Assembly (NCBI GenBank): GCA_910583835.1
Contig: CAJTYM010000034.1
Location: forward strand, 1-45,368
Direction: 5' to 3'
Length of the DNA: 45,368 nt
From: an uncultured Lachnospiraceae bacterium
GTDB lineage: Bacteria > Bacillota > Clostridia > Lachnospirales > Lachnospiraceae
Below are positions 1 through 7,909 of this stretch, piece by piece (positions within the stretch are counted from its first letter, which is position 1; every line of letters starts with the position of its first letter). The notes below the pieces were generated by a model. It did not search any database. It worked only from the letters and a program-made list of their open reading frames with translations, and was not told the DNA's origin. The translations under genes were made by a program, and so were the position numbers.

Positions 1-29
1 TCTAAGATGAGGGGACTACACTAATTAGA

Positions 30-57
30 TTGTCCACGGTTATGGGTACATTATAGA
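30..57 (+). promoter_or_regulatory. possible weak promoter for the InlB-repeat gene
   Basis: TTGTCC at 30-35 and TATAGA at 52-57 are separated by 16 bases, an acceptable but imperfect sigma-A match. It lies 45 bases before the first ATG of the large secreted-protein gene. Nothing else is recognisable in bases 1-101. Confidence 0.3.
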
Positions 58-101
58 AAAAAATATTAACAAGGGACAGAAATTTTTTTATAAAATCTAT
101 A

Positions 102-2201
102 ATGGTCGTATTAGTATTATTTAGCTTGTTTATTGCATATGATAAGGTTCATGCGGCGCAGATTAAATATTCAATTTCCTATAATGCAAATGGAGGGAGC
201 GGAGCGCCGGAAAGGCAGTTTAAAGAAAAGGGTAAATCAATTATTTTAAGCAGTAAAAAGCCTGTTAGGAAAGGATATGAGTTTTCGGGATGGGCAACAA
301 CAAGTACAAGTACGACCGTGTCTTATCGTCCTGGCAGCAGGTATTCTAAAGACAAGTCAATTGTACTGTTTGCTGTTTGGAAACCTGATAAATATAAAAT
401 ATTTTATAATGCAAATGGCGGAAGTTCAGCTCCGGCATCTCAGGAAAAGCTTCATGATAAAACATTGCAATTAACAAAATCTGTTCCCAAAAGAACTGGC
501 TATAACTTTTTAGGATGGAGTAAAAGTAAAACGGCATCTTCTGCCAGTTACAGACCAGGGGGATTCTTTTATGACAATAAGAATACCACATTATATGCAG
601 TGTGGAAAATTAAAACATATAAAATCAGTTACAATCCTAATGGTGGAAGTGGCACACCAGAATCACAGACGAAAAAATTTGGACAATCTATTTTACTGAG
701 AAGTATGAAACCTACCAGAAGCGGATATGCTTTTGTAGGTTGGAGTGAGGATAGGAACAGCACGATTGCTCAATATAAAGCTGGAGGGAAATATTCAGCA
801 AATCGTTCTGCTTTGCTGTATGCGGTCTGGTTTCGGGTAGAGTATAAAATTACATATCATGCAAACGGCGGAAGTATAAGTGTACATTCGCAGACAAAGA
901 AGTGGGATAATGATTTGCAATTGAGCAAAAGTATACCTCATCGCAACGGATATACATTTCTAGGCTGGACATTGACCGAAAATGCTGCAGATGTAAGATA
1001 TTATCCGGGCGATATGTATAAGATGAATAAGAGCATAGATTTGTATGCTTTGTGGGGGAAGACAAAAACCAAAAAGTTTGAAGATACACACGCTCTTATT
1101 TCGATAGGTTCAGGTGTCGGAACAGTTAAGGCAACTTGTATTTATACGGAGGATTATAAAAAGAAAGCAGACAAAATTTCTTTTTATAACCATACAACTT
1201 ATCTGAGCTTAAATTTGTCAAAGTTAAACGATAAAGAGAATTTTACGGTCTATCCTCCAAAAGTGGTTACACATAGAGATGCTGGTGGTAAAGAATTACG
1301 TCATTTTACAGTAGATAAAACTGTAGATACTATGGAAAAGGCTGATTATAAATTTTCATTTGCTAGTAGAAAAAAGGTGACTTATGACATCGGCAAGGAG
1401 GTTAATGGCAGCTGCGGATTTTTTGTTAAATTTGGACCAGATACATGGACACCGCCAGCTGTAAAAATGAGGTTATGCAGTGAGAACAAGCAGGTCAGGA
1501 ATGTAATGGCGGCAGAAAACGATACAGAGTACTATTATTCTTTAGGGGAAATTGAAAGTAAGTTAGAAAACAAAGAACAGACAGCATATACCTTTAAATA
1601 TTCCAGTCCCCAGATAAAGAAGCAACTGAATCAAAATAATACAAGAAAGCTATTGGCTAAAGGAAAAAACAGTATAGTCTATGATACAGATATAGAGGGC
1701 TATGTTGCAGAAAAACAGCTTTCGGGTGCAGTGACATATCAGGATATCAAGGATATTGTAAAGCGTATACTGGAAGAGAAAGAACTTGATTGTAAAGCCG
1801 AGGATTATGGATGCGAGATATCAAAAGAAGAGGCCGAGGATTATATCAAGGAATTAAGAGCAGAACTTAAAAAAGCAGATAATTATGGCGAGTATTTGTC
1901 CTTTATAGCGGGAACGGGCATGAGTGAAGAGGCTTATTGGCAGACAAAGGTAGAAAAGTATAGAAGAAAATTAATGCGTAACGAATATATGGAAAAGATG
2001 TATCATGAATCTCTGTCAAGTAAAGAAAATCTTATGTCGGAAGAAAGAAGTGCCATCGAAGGGCAGGAAAAGAATCAGATGGAAGAAGATGGTCAAAGAA
2101 AGATTGACTTCATGAGAGATTTGAGGGAGAATACTGTAAAAGAGAGTGACATTCAAATTATAGGAGATTTAGGCGTATATATTCGTTCAAATCAAAATTA
2201 A
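102..2201 (+). CDS. secreted InlB-type repeat protein
   Basis: This is a probable surface or secreted protein of 699 residues. After a short hydrophobic N-terminus with a plausible signal peptidase site (VHA/AQ near residue 18) come four Listeria-Bacteroides repeats (Flg_new / InlB B-repeat family), about residues 20-310. Each has the pattern YxxNGGS...GYxFxGW...YxxGxxY...LYAVW. The C-terminal half (about 310-699) is charged, with helical Lys/Glu-rich stretches, and is not recognised. There is no LPXTG anchor. The start is doubtful: the signal peptide lacks the usual basic N-region, the only purine-rich ribosome site (AAGGGA, 71-76) is too far from the ATG, and the open frame extends back to a stop at 54-56 with no ATG or GTG. 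Base composition is clearly more AT-rich than the housekeeping genes, which fits carriage on the mobile element ending near 4.9 kb. Confidence 0.75.
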   Translation: MVVLVLFSLFIAYDKVHAAQIKYSISYNANGGSGAPERQFKEKGKSIILSSKKPVRKGYEFSGWATTSTSTTVSYRPGSRYSKDKSIVLFAVWKPDKYKIFYNANGGSSAPASQEKLHDKTLQLTKSVPKRTGYNFLGWSKSKTASSASYRPGGFFYDNKNTTLYAVWKIKTYKISYNPNGGSGTPESQTKKFGQSILLRSMKPTRSGYAFVGWSEDRNSTIAQYKAGGKYSANRSALLYAVWFRVEYKITYHANGGSISVHSQTKKWDNDLQLSKSIPHRNGYTFLGWTLTENAADVRYYPGDMYKMNKSIDLYALWGKTKTKKFEDTHALISIGSGVGTVKATCIYTEDYKKKADKISFYNHTTYLSLNLSKLNDKENFTVYPPKVVTHRDAGGKELRHFTVDKTVDTMEKADYKFSFASRKKVTYDIGKEVNGSCGFFVKFGPDTWTPPAVKMRLCSENKQVRNVMAAENDTEYYYSLGEIESKLENKEQTAYTFKYSSPQIKKQLNQNNTRKLLAKGKNSIVYDTDIEGYVAEKQLSGAVTYQDIKDIVKRILEEKELDCKAEDYGCEISKEEAEDYIKELRAELKKADNYGEYLSFIAGTGMSEEAYWQTKVEKYRRKLMRNEYMEKMYHESLSSKENLMSEERSAIEGQEKNQMEEDGQRKIDFMRDLRENTVKESDIQIIGDLGVYIRSNQN

Positions 2202-2212
2202 GGAGGAAATCT

Positions 2213-3022
2213 ATGAATAAGGTCAAGATGATTTTTTCGACACTGTTTCTATTGTTGTTAATTTTATGTTCAGGCTGTGGCAGCGGAGGAATAAGCGACA
2301 AGGAAGGAAAAGAGGATATAGCGGCTTGTTTTGAGCAGGCGGATACCACAGAACTCCATGCCCGGCAGGAACAGAATGATTTATCCATTGAATTGAATCA
2401 TGTTGTCTTCGAGGAGAATCTTGTTATCCTTGATTACACTCTTAAATCAGCAGACTTGTCCCAATATGAAGATGTGCTTTCAGGATTTCGCAAGGAAGAT
2501 TTGGAGAATGGAGACGGATATACCGTTGCGGTAAAAGAAGAGGCAAAAGAGAAACGTATCATCGCCTATTTAGATGTGACAGGCGGAGTTTTTTCCCATG
2601 AGAATGTTGGGGAAGATGTGGAGATTATTTTTTCATCCCTGTATGGGGAGGAAGGTTCAGGGATTGACATGACCTTTCCAGTAAAAATAGAAGAAGTATT
2701 CATGCCAACAGTTGCGGAAGCCGGGCAGGAATTTTCCTGTGCAGACGGAGCGGTTTTGGTGAAATCCATCGTCATTTCCAAATTCCACACAGATGTACAT
2801 ATGGACATAACGGATTGCCCGACTTTTATGGAAAAGTTTTATGGCTGGGAGATAACGGACGAATCTGGGAAAGTCCTGCAGTGGATAAGCGGTTCCGGCG
2901 AGACATACAATTATTCTGCATTGCCGGAAAGCTGTAAAGAGTTAAAGCTTTCTCTCATAAAATATAAGGAAGATAATTCTTACGAAAAAATTGGAGATAC
3001 GGTAACAATTCCTATGCGTTAG
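2213..3022 (+). CDS. putative lipoprotein of unknown function
   Basis: A 269-residue protein with an N-terminal hydrophobic segment ending in LCSGCG, which looks like a lipobox with the modified cysteine at residue 22, so it should be anchored to the outer face of the membrane. The rest is acidic and soluble and looks like a beta-rich extracellular domain, but I recognise no family. A good ribosome site (AGGAGG) lies 12 bases after the stop of the InlB-repeat gene, so the two are probably cotranscribed and may act together at the surface. A Rho-independent terminator follows. It lies inside the element that ends near 4.9 kb, so it is probably accessory cargo. Confidence 0.65.
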   Translation: MNKVKMIFSTLFLLLLILCSGCGSGGISDKEGKEDIAACFEQADTTELHARQEQNDLSIELNHVVFEENLVILDYTLKSADLSQYEDVLSGFRKEDLENGDGYTVAVKEEAKEKRIIAYLDVTGGVFSHENVGEDVEIIFSSLYGEEGSGIDMTFPVKIEEVFMPTVAEAGQEFSCADGAVLVKSIVISKFHTDVHMDITDCPTFMEKFYGWEITDESGKVLQWISGSGETYNYSALPESCKELKLSLIKYKEDNSYEKIGDTVTIPMR

Positions 3023-3030
3023 CAAAGGGC

Positions 3031-3072
3031 GTGCCAGAGATGACCAGACAGGTTTTCTCTGGCATGTTTTTT
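3031..3072 (+). terminator. Rho-independent terminator after the lipoprotein gene
   Basis: TGCCAGAGA (3032-3040) pairs with TCTCTGGCA (3056-3064) and is followed by TGTTTTTT. It begins 9 bases after the lipoprotein stop. The remaining gap up to 3296 holds a small hairpin (CCCTCATGAATGAGGG near 3094) and the recombinase ribosome site; I see no gene there. Confidence 0.85.
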
Positions 3073-3296
3073 CCCTTACTGGATATCCTGTGCCCTCATG
3101 AATGAGGGATTTAGTGAATTGAAGCGGACTTGCCCATTTTGTTCTACATCGGACATCCCCGGCATAAAATGAAAGGAATAATTTAGGGGAAGCGAATTAT
3201 CTTGAATAATGAAAGGAAACGTCCGGGCAGGAGAAAGCAAGGAAAAGGCAGTCCGCGGAAAGTAAATGTGGTTTATGGGGAGGAGTTGCTTACAGA

Positions 3297-4892
3297 ATGC
3301 ATGAAACATGTAATCACGGCAAAAAGGCAGTCCTCTATTTAAGGCTTTCCAAAGAAGATCTGCATAAGATAAGAGAGGGGGACGACAGCGCCAGCATCAA
3401 GAACCAAAGGCTGCTGCTCACGGAATATGCCTTGTCAGAGGGATATCAGATTGTAAACGTATATTCCGATGACGATGAGAGCGGGCTTTACGATGACAGG
3501 CCAGGCTTTGAGCAGATGATGGAGGATGCCAGGCTGGGGAAATTTGATATGGTGATTGCCAAAAGCCAGTCGAGGTTTTCACGGAACATGGAACATATAG
3601 AAAAATACCTGCACCATGATTTTCCGCTGCTCGGCATACGGTTTGTCGGCGTGGCGGATAATGCGGATACGGAGAATAGGGGCAATAAAAAGGCGCGGCA
3701 GATAAATGGTCTTGTCAATGAGTGGTATTGCGAGGACCTTTCTGACAATATCCGTTCCGTTTTCAAGGCCAAAATGAGAGCAGGGCAGTTTCTGGGCTCC
3801 TCCTGTCCCTATGGATACCGCAAGGACCCCAAAGACCACAACCATCTGCTAATCGATGCCTATGCAGCCTCCATTGTCCGTAAAATCTATGCCTTGTATC
3901 TGGAGGGCAATGGAAAAAGCAGAATTGCTGCCATGCTCTCTGCCGAGGGGATACTGATTCCCACCCGCTATAAGCAGGAGGTGCTGGGGATCCCTTACAA
4001 GAACGGCAAATTGCTGCCTCAGACAAAAACATGGTCATATCAGACAATACATGCCATTCTTGGGAATCCTGTTTATACCGGAACCCTTGTCCAAAACAAA
4101 TATAATAAAGTGTCGTATAAGGATAAAGAGAAAGTGAAACTGCCCAAGGAGTCCTGGATTGTCGTGGAAAATACCCATGAGCCGATTATTGACCAACATA
4201 CATTTGATTTGGTGCAGGAATTGCAGAAGCAGCGGACCAGAAGCGTCCATGCCGCGCCCAATGGACTGTTTTCCGGGAAATTATTCTGTGCAGACTGCAA
4301 GAAATCCATGGAGCGGCAGTATGCAAGGCGTGGAGAGAGAGGATATATCGGCTATGTCTGCAAGACCTATAAGAAACAGGGAAAACAATTCTGTGAAAGC
4401 CATAAAATATTAAACGAGGAACTGGAGCAGGCAGTATTGCATTCACTCAAGGAGGAAATAGCGAAACTGCTTACGGAAAATGATATTGCCATCTTACAGC
4501 AATTTGAAGCGGAGGGACCGCATAAGGGGGATGTTTCAGGTCAGGTTGAACTGTTGCAAAAGCAGATGGAGAAAATAGAAAAATATAAAAAAGGGGCTTT
4601 TGAAAAATATCTTGACAATGTTATAATGGAAACTGACTTTAAACAATATATGGAACAATATGATAACCAGCTTATGGAATTGAAATGCCATCTAGGTGCA
4701 TTGTCAAAGGCAGATGCCGCCAATTTACCCGGGGGGATTACGCCTGAATCTGCGTGTATGGGTGATGGGAAGAATTACATCAAGATAGATAAGCTGGACA
4801 GGTGCATGATTATTGAATTGATAGACAGAATAGAGGTTGGGGAAAATGGGGAACTGACCATCTACTATAAGTTCAGAAACACTTCTGTTTGA
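3297..4892 (+). CDS. large serine recombinase (integrase)
   Basis: A site-specific recombinase of the resolvase/invertase superfamily, 531 residues. The N-terminal catalytic domain (about 10-155) contains YLRLSKED, whose Ser18 is the expected nucleophile, plus SRFSRN further on. A Recombinase domain follows (about 165-290), then a zinc ribbon starting LFCADC near residue 330, and a C-terminal coiled region (about 380-480). The ATG is chosen for the GGGGAGGAG ribosome site 11 bases upstream. Large serine recombinases integrate and excise phage or conjugative/transposable elements, and their genes usually sit at one end of the element. Here the stop codon lies fewer than 30 bases before the point where an interrupted D,D-carboxypeptidase gene begins, so this enzyme most likely made that insertion. 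It is intact and shorter than the roughly 700-residue TnpX type. Confidence 0.92.
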   Translation: MHETCNHGKKAVLYLRLSKEDLHKIREGDDSASIKNQRLLLTEYALSEGYQIVNVYSDDDESGLYDDRPGFEQMMEDARLGKFDMVIAKSQSRFSRNMEHIEKYLHHDFPLLGIRFVGVADNADTENRGNKKARQINGLVNEWYCEDLSDNIRSVFKAKMRAGQFLGSSCPYGYRKDPKDHNHLLIDAYAASIVRKIYALYLEGNGKSRIAAMLSAEGILIPTRYKQEVLGIPYKNGKLLPQTKTWSYQTIHAILGNPVYTGTLVQNKYNKVSYKDKEKVKLPKESWIVVENTHEPIIDQHTFDLVQELQKQRTRSVHAAPNGLFSGKLFCADCKKSMERQYARRGERGYIGYVCKTYKKQGKQFCESHKILNEELEQAVLHSLKEEIAKLLTENDIAILQQFEAEGPHKGDVSGQVELLQKQMEKIEKYKKGAFEKYLDNVIMETDFKQYMEQYDNQLMELKCHLGALSKADAANLPGGITPESACMGDGKNYIKIDKLDRCMIIELIDRIEVGENGELTIYYKFRNTSV

Positions 4893-5355
4893 TAAGAAAT
4901 ATTTTCCCTATTATATATGCGACACAGGCATCGTTGGCACTGGCAACGGAGATACATTTGAGCATGGTGTCTACGGTCTGTGTCTCGCCAGCTTCTAAAA
5001 AGACCTGGGAGCCGCCCATGCTGGCAGCATACTCTGAGACAGTTACCGTATCGTCCAGGGAAATTTTTCCCTCCTCCAACGCATCGAAGATTAAAATCAT
5101 GGTCATAATCTTGGTAATGCTGGCGGGATGGCGCAGCATGTCAGGTTCTTTTTCATAGATGACCTGACCGGTGGAAGCTTCCATCAGCACCACGGAAGGG
5201 GCTGAGACGGAAACTCCCTCTGCAGCGGGTGTACCGTTCTCGGTACCAGTCTGGGTTCCGCTCTCAGTTCCGGTTTCCGTGCCGGCAGGAGAGGTGGGCA
5301 GCAAGGGTGAAAACAGCAGGGTAAATGATAACAGGAATGATAATATACAACGCAT
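4873..5355 (-). pseudogene. D-alanyl-D-alanine carboxypeptidase, 5' fragment cut by the element
   Basis: This is the N-terminal part of a penicillin-binding D,D-carboxypeptidase (peptidase S11), an enzyme that trims the last D-Ala from peptidoglycan stem peptides outside the membrane. The start at 5355 is set by GGAGGT 6 bases upstream and gives a good signal peptide. A low-complexity Thr/Gly stretch (TETGTESGTQTGTENGT) follows, then the catalytic domain with the SxxK motif SITK and the SxN motif SAN. The third motif, KTG, and the C-terminal domain are missing. The frame runs off into the inserted element and stops at 4873, after about 160 residues instead of the usual 380-450. It cannot be an active enzyme as read. 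An intact paralogue lies at 7910-9256. Confidence 0.85.
4893..4920. other. probable attachment-site junction of the integrated element
   Basis: Read on the minus strand, carboxypeptidase homology is intact through SVASANDACVA (to about 4919) and is then replaced by unrelated residues and a stop. On the other side the recombinase gene ends at 4892. The crossover must fall between. The partner site is outside the window, so the core bases cannot be fixed. Confidence 0.6.
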
Positions 5356-5426
5356 GGCATAACCTCCGGGAATGTACCTATTACTTTCATAGTACATGAT
5401 AATATATTACAGTGTAAGCAAAGGGC

Positions 5427-6293
5427 ATGGACGATATGATAATTTTGATGACAATTTTATTTGCGATATTTAGTTATATGTTGTGGCAGCGGTGGGAATT
5501 AAGCAGATTTGAAGTAAACAGATATCAGATTAGTTCCCCCAAACTCAAAAAGCCGGCCACTGTGGCGGTGATTGCAGACCTTCATGGATTTTCTTATGGC
5601 AAGAATAATGAAAAGCTTTTGAGGGAGACGGCAAATTTGAAGCCCCAGGCTATTTTCATACCTGGGGATATGTTGGTGAGCAAATATCCCGACACGTATG
5701 ATACCGCTTATGAGACTTTGGGAGAACTTGTTAAGATTGCCCCGGTATATTACAGTTATGGCAACCATGAGAGCCGCCTGAGGGACCCTGAACGTAAACA
5801 TCACCTTAAGTTCCAGCAGTATTTGGAAAAAGTGCGTGCATTGGGCGTGACAGTGCTGGAAACGGAGAGCCGCAGCATTCGCCTTGGCGGCAATGAGGTC
5901 GTGCTTTCCTCCCTGGAATTAGAGCTTGATTACTATGAAAAGGGCAGGATTGTGCCTATGGAGGAATCCTATATGCAAGAGCAGCTGCCCCTCACGAAAC
6001 CGGAACTGTTTCAAATCCTCCTGGCACATAACCCGGCTTATGCGCCCCACTATGCCGCCTGGGGGGCGGACGTCACGTTCTGTGGTCATAACCATGGGGG
6101 ACTGGTGCGGATTCCCGGCATTGGGAGCCTGATTTCCCCCCAGCTGACCTTTTTTCCCAAGTACGATGCCGGCGAGTTTGAGATAGAAGGGAATCATGTG
6201 ATTATCAGCCGCGGGCTAGGCACACATACGTTCCACGTGCGGGTTTTCAACCGCGCCGAATTGCTGGCAGTGGAATTTCTGCCGGAAAGCTGA
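5427..6293 (+). CDS. membrane-anchored metallophosphoesterase (YkuE/YaeI-like)
   Basis: A calcineurin-like phosphoesterase of 288 residues. An N-terminal transmembrane helix (about 1-20) is followed by the two-metal centre motifs in order: IADLHG near 50, PGDM near 78, GNHE near 112, a single His in LLAHNP near 195, and GHNHGG near 216. Homologues such as YkuE and YaeI are exported or membrane-bound hydrolases; YaeI acts on UDP-2,3-diacylglucosamine, but the substrate here is unknown. The gene is divergent from the truncated carboxypeptidase. Either ATG 5427 or the in-frame ATG 5436 could be used; the AAAGGG ribosome site suits the second better. A MITE is inserted at its stop codon. Confidence 0.85.
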   Translation: MDDMIILMTILFAIFSYMLWQRWELSRFEVNRYQISSPKLKKPATVAVIADLHGFSYGKNNEKLLRETANLKPQAIFIPGDMLVSKYPDTYDTAYETLGELVKIAPVYYSYGNHESRLRDPERKHHLKFQQYLEKVRALGVTVLETESRSIRLGGNEVVLSSLELELDYYEKGRIVPMEESYMQEQLPLTKPELFQILLAHNPAYAPHYAAWGADVTFCGHNHGGLVRIPGIGSLISPQLTFFPKYDAGEFEIEGNHVIISRGLGTHTFHVRVFNRAELLAVEFLPES

Positions 6294-6377
6294 CTGGGTA
6301 ACCGTTCAGCCTTAAAATGTTTTTCCGCAGTAGAAACTGTAATTAAAATTTTCAAGGCTGAACTGATACCTGACTGG
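6290..6377. mobile_element. IS66-like MITE with 8-bp target duplication
   Basis: A 72-bp non-coding element (6298-6369) has inverted ends, GTAACCGTTCAGCC and GGCTGAACTGATAC, matching at all but two positions. It is flanked by perfect 8-bp direct repeats CTGACTGG (6290-6297 and 6370-6377). GTAA termini and 8-bp duplications are characteristic of the IS66 family. The left duplication overlaps the stop codon of the metallophosphoesterase gene. Confidence 0.75.
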
Positions 6378-6460
6378 TAACAGATTTTAAAAATCTCTTG
6401 AAAAATTCCCTGAATGCAGTTAAAATGATAGGCAGTGTGATTTTTCGGGGGAAAGACAGA

Positions 6461-7207
6461 ATGGATTTAAAAGTGAAGCTGCAGGTATTTGAGGGTCCCT
6501 TGGACTTGCTTCTGCACCTGTTGGAGAAAAACAAAGTCAATATCTATGATATTCCGATTGTGGAGATTACGAATCAATACATGGAATATATCAACGAGAT
6601 GAAACGCCATGATTTGAATATTGTCAGTGAGTTTCTGGTGATGGCGGCGACCCTTCTGGACATTAAATCGCGGATGCTGCTTCCCAAGGAGGAGACCGAG
6701 GAGGAAGAGGAGGATCCCAGGGCGGAGCTAGTGCAGAAACTCCTTGAGTATAAGATGTACAAGTGTATGTCTTATGAGCTCAAAGACCGGCAGATAGATG
6801 CCCAGAAAGTGCTGTTTAAAAGACCAACCATTCCCAGGGAAGTCAGCCAGTATGAGGAACCGGTGGATTTGCAGGAATTGATGGCGGATGTCAGCTTGCG
6901 GCGCCTCAATAATATTTTTAAGTCTGTGATGCGCAAAAGAGAGGACAAGATTGACCCCATCCGTTCCCGGTTCGGTAAAATTGAGAAAGAAGAAGTCTCT
7001 TTGGAAGAGCGTATGGATTATTTGGAGCAGTATGCCCTGACGCACCGCAGGTTCAGTTTCCGCGGCCTGTTAGAAGCCCAGAGCAGCAAGATGGAAATCA
7101 TTGTCACGTTTCTGTCCATTCTAGAACTGATGAAAGTTGGCAAAATACTGATTTCCCAGGAACGTATTTTTGATGATATTTTTGTGGAGTCAAAGATTGC
7201 CGCATAA
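6461..7207 (+). CDS. scpA: segregation and condensation protein A
   Basis: ScpA is the kleisin of the bacterial SMC condensin complex; it bridges the SMC heads and binds ScpB to organise and segregate the chromosome. The N-terminus LKVFEGPLDLLLHLL-type motif (here KLQVFEGPLDLLLHLLEKNK) is the family hallmark. An acidic linker (EETEEEEEDP) follows near residue 85, and the C-terminal winged-helix region that binds the SMC cap ends near 245. The open frame extends upstream, but ATG 6461 has GGGGGAAAG just before it and gives 248 residues, the normal ScpA length. scpB follows 68 bases downstream, as in most Firmicutes. Confidence 0.95.
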   Translation: MDLKVKLQVFEGPLDLLLHLLEKNKVNIYDIPIVEITNQYMEYINEMKRHDLNIVSEFLVMAATLLDIKSRMLLPKEETEEEEEDPRAELVQKLLEYKMYKCMSYELKDRQIDAQKVLFKRPTIPREVSQYEEPVDLQELMADVSLRRLNNIFKSVMRKREDKIDPIRSRFGKIEKEEVSLEERMDYLEQYALTHRRFSFRGLLEAQSSKMEIIVTFLSILELMKVGKILISQERIFDDIFVESKIAA

Positions 7208-7275
7208 TGATACATAGCAACAAAGGCTATTTTTGATATAGGGTGATGCGAAACAATGGCAGGAATGGAGAGTCT

Positions 7276-7845
7276 ATGAATTCACAACAGTATGAAGCAA
7301 TTATAGAGGGAATCCTTTTTACCATGGGGGAGTCTGTGGAGGTTGCGAAGCTTGCCGCGGCATTGGAAGTGGACGAGACGCAGGTGCGCGAAATTATCAA
7401 GCGCATGATGGAGCGGTATGAGCAGGAAGACCGCGGAATCCAGCTGATGGAGATTGAGAATAGCGTTCAGCTGTGTACGAAAAAAGAACTTTATGAATAT
7501 CTGATTAAGATTGCCAAGCAGCCCAAACGCCATGTGCTGACGGACGTGCTGCTGGAAACACTGTCAATTATTGCTTATAAGCAGCCGATTACACGTCTGG
7601 AAATTGAAAAAATCCGCGGTGTGTCCTGCGCCCATGCGGTCAGCAAGCTGGTGGAATATAACCTGGTCTGTGAACTTGGCAGGCTGGATGCGCCGGGACG
7701 TCCGCTGCTGTTTGGCACGACAGAGGAGTTCCTGCGCAGTTTTGGCGTCCAGTCCATTGAGGAGCTTCCGGTTCTGGATGCAGACCAGTTAGAGGAGTTC
7801 CGGCAGCAGGCGGAAGAGGAAATGAATTTAAAAATGGACGTGTAA
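7276..7845 (+). CDS. scpB: segregation and condensation protein B
   Basis: ScpB forms a dimer that binds the central part of ScpA and regulates the SMC-ScpAB complex. Two winged-helix domains are visible: residues about 1-80 (starting YEAIIEGILFTMGE) and about 85-165, containing the conserved LETLSIIAYKQPITRLEIE and the GRPLLFGTTEEFL signature. The C-terminal tail is acidic. An upstream ATG at 7243 is in frame, but 7276 is preferred because it has GGAGAG just before it and gives 189 residues, typical for the family. Confidence 0.94.
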   Translation: MNSQQYEAIIEGILFTMGESVEVAKLAAALEVDETQVREIIKRMMERYEQEDRGIQLMEIENSVQLCTKKELYEYLIKIAKQPKRHVLTDVLLETLSIIAYKQPITRLEIEKIRGVSCAHAVSKLVEYNLVCELGRLDAPGRPLLFGTTEEFLRSFGVQSIEELPVLDADQLEEFRQQAEEEMNLKMDV

Positions 7846-7909
7846 GACATAAAAAGAAGGCTTTTTCATATAATGAAAGGAAGTCAGATTATGGATGAGA
7901 GAGCCTACT

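Noticed and set aside
3076..3309. Minus-strand open frame of 77 codons between the lipoprotein and recombinase genes
   Set aside because: It overlaps the lipoprotein terminator and the recombinase ribosome site, has no ribosome site of its own and resembles no known protein.
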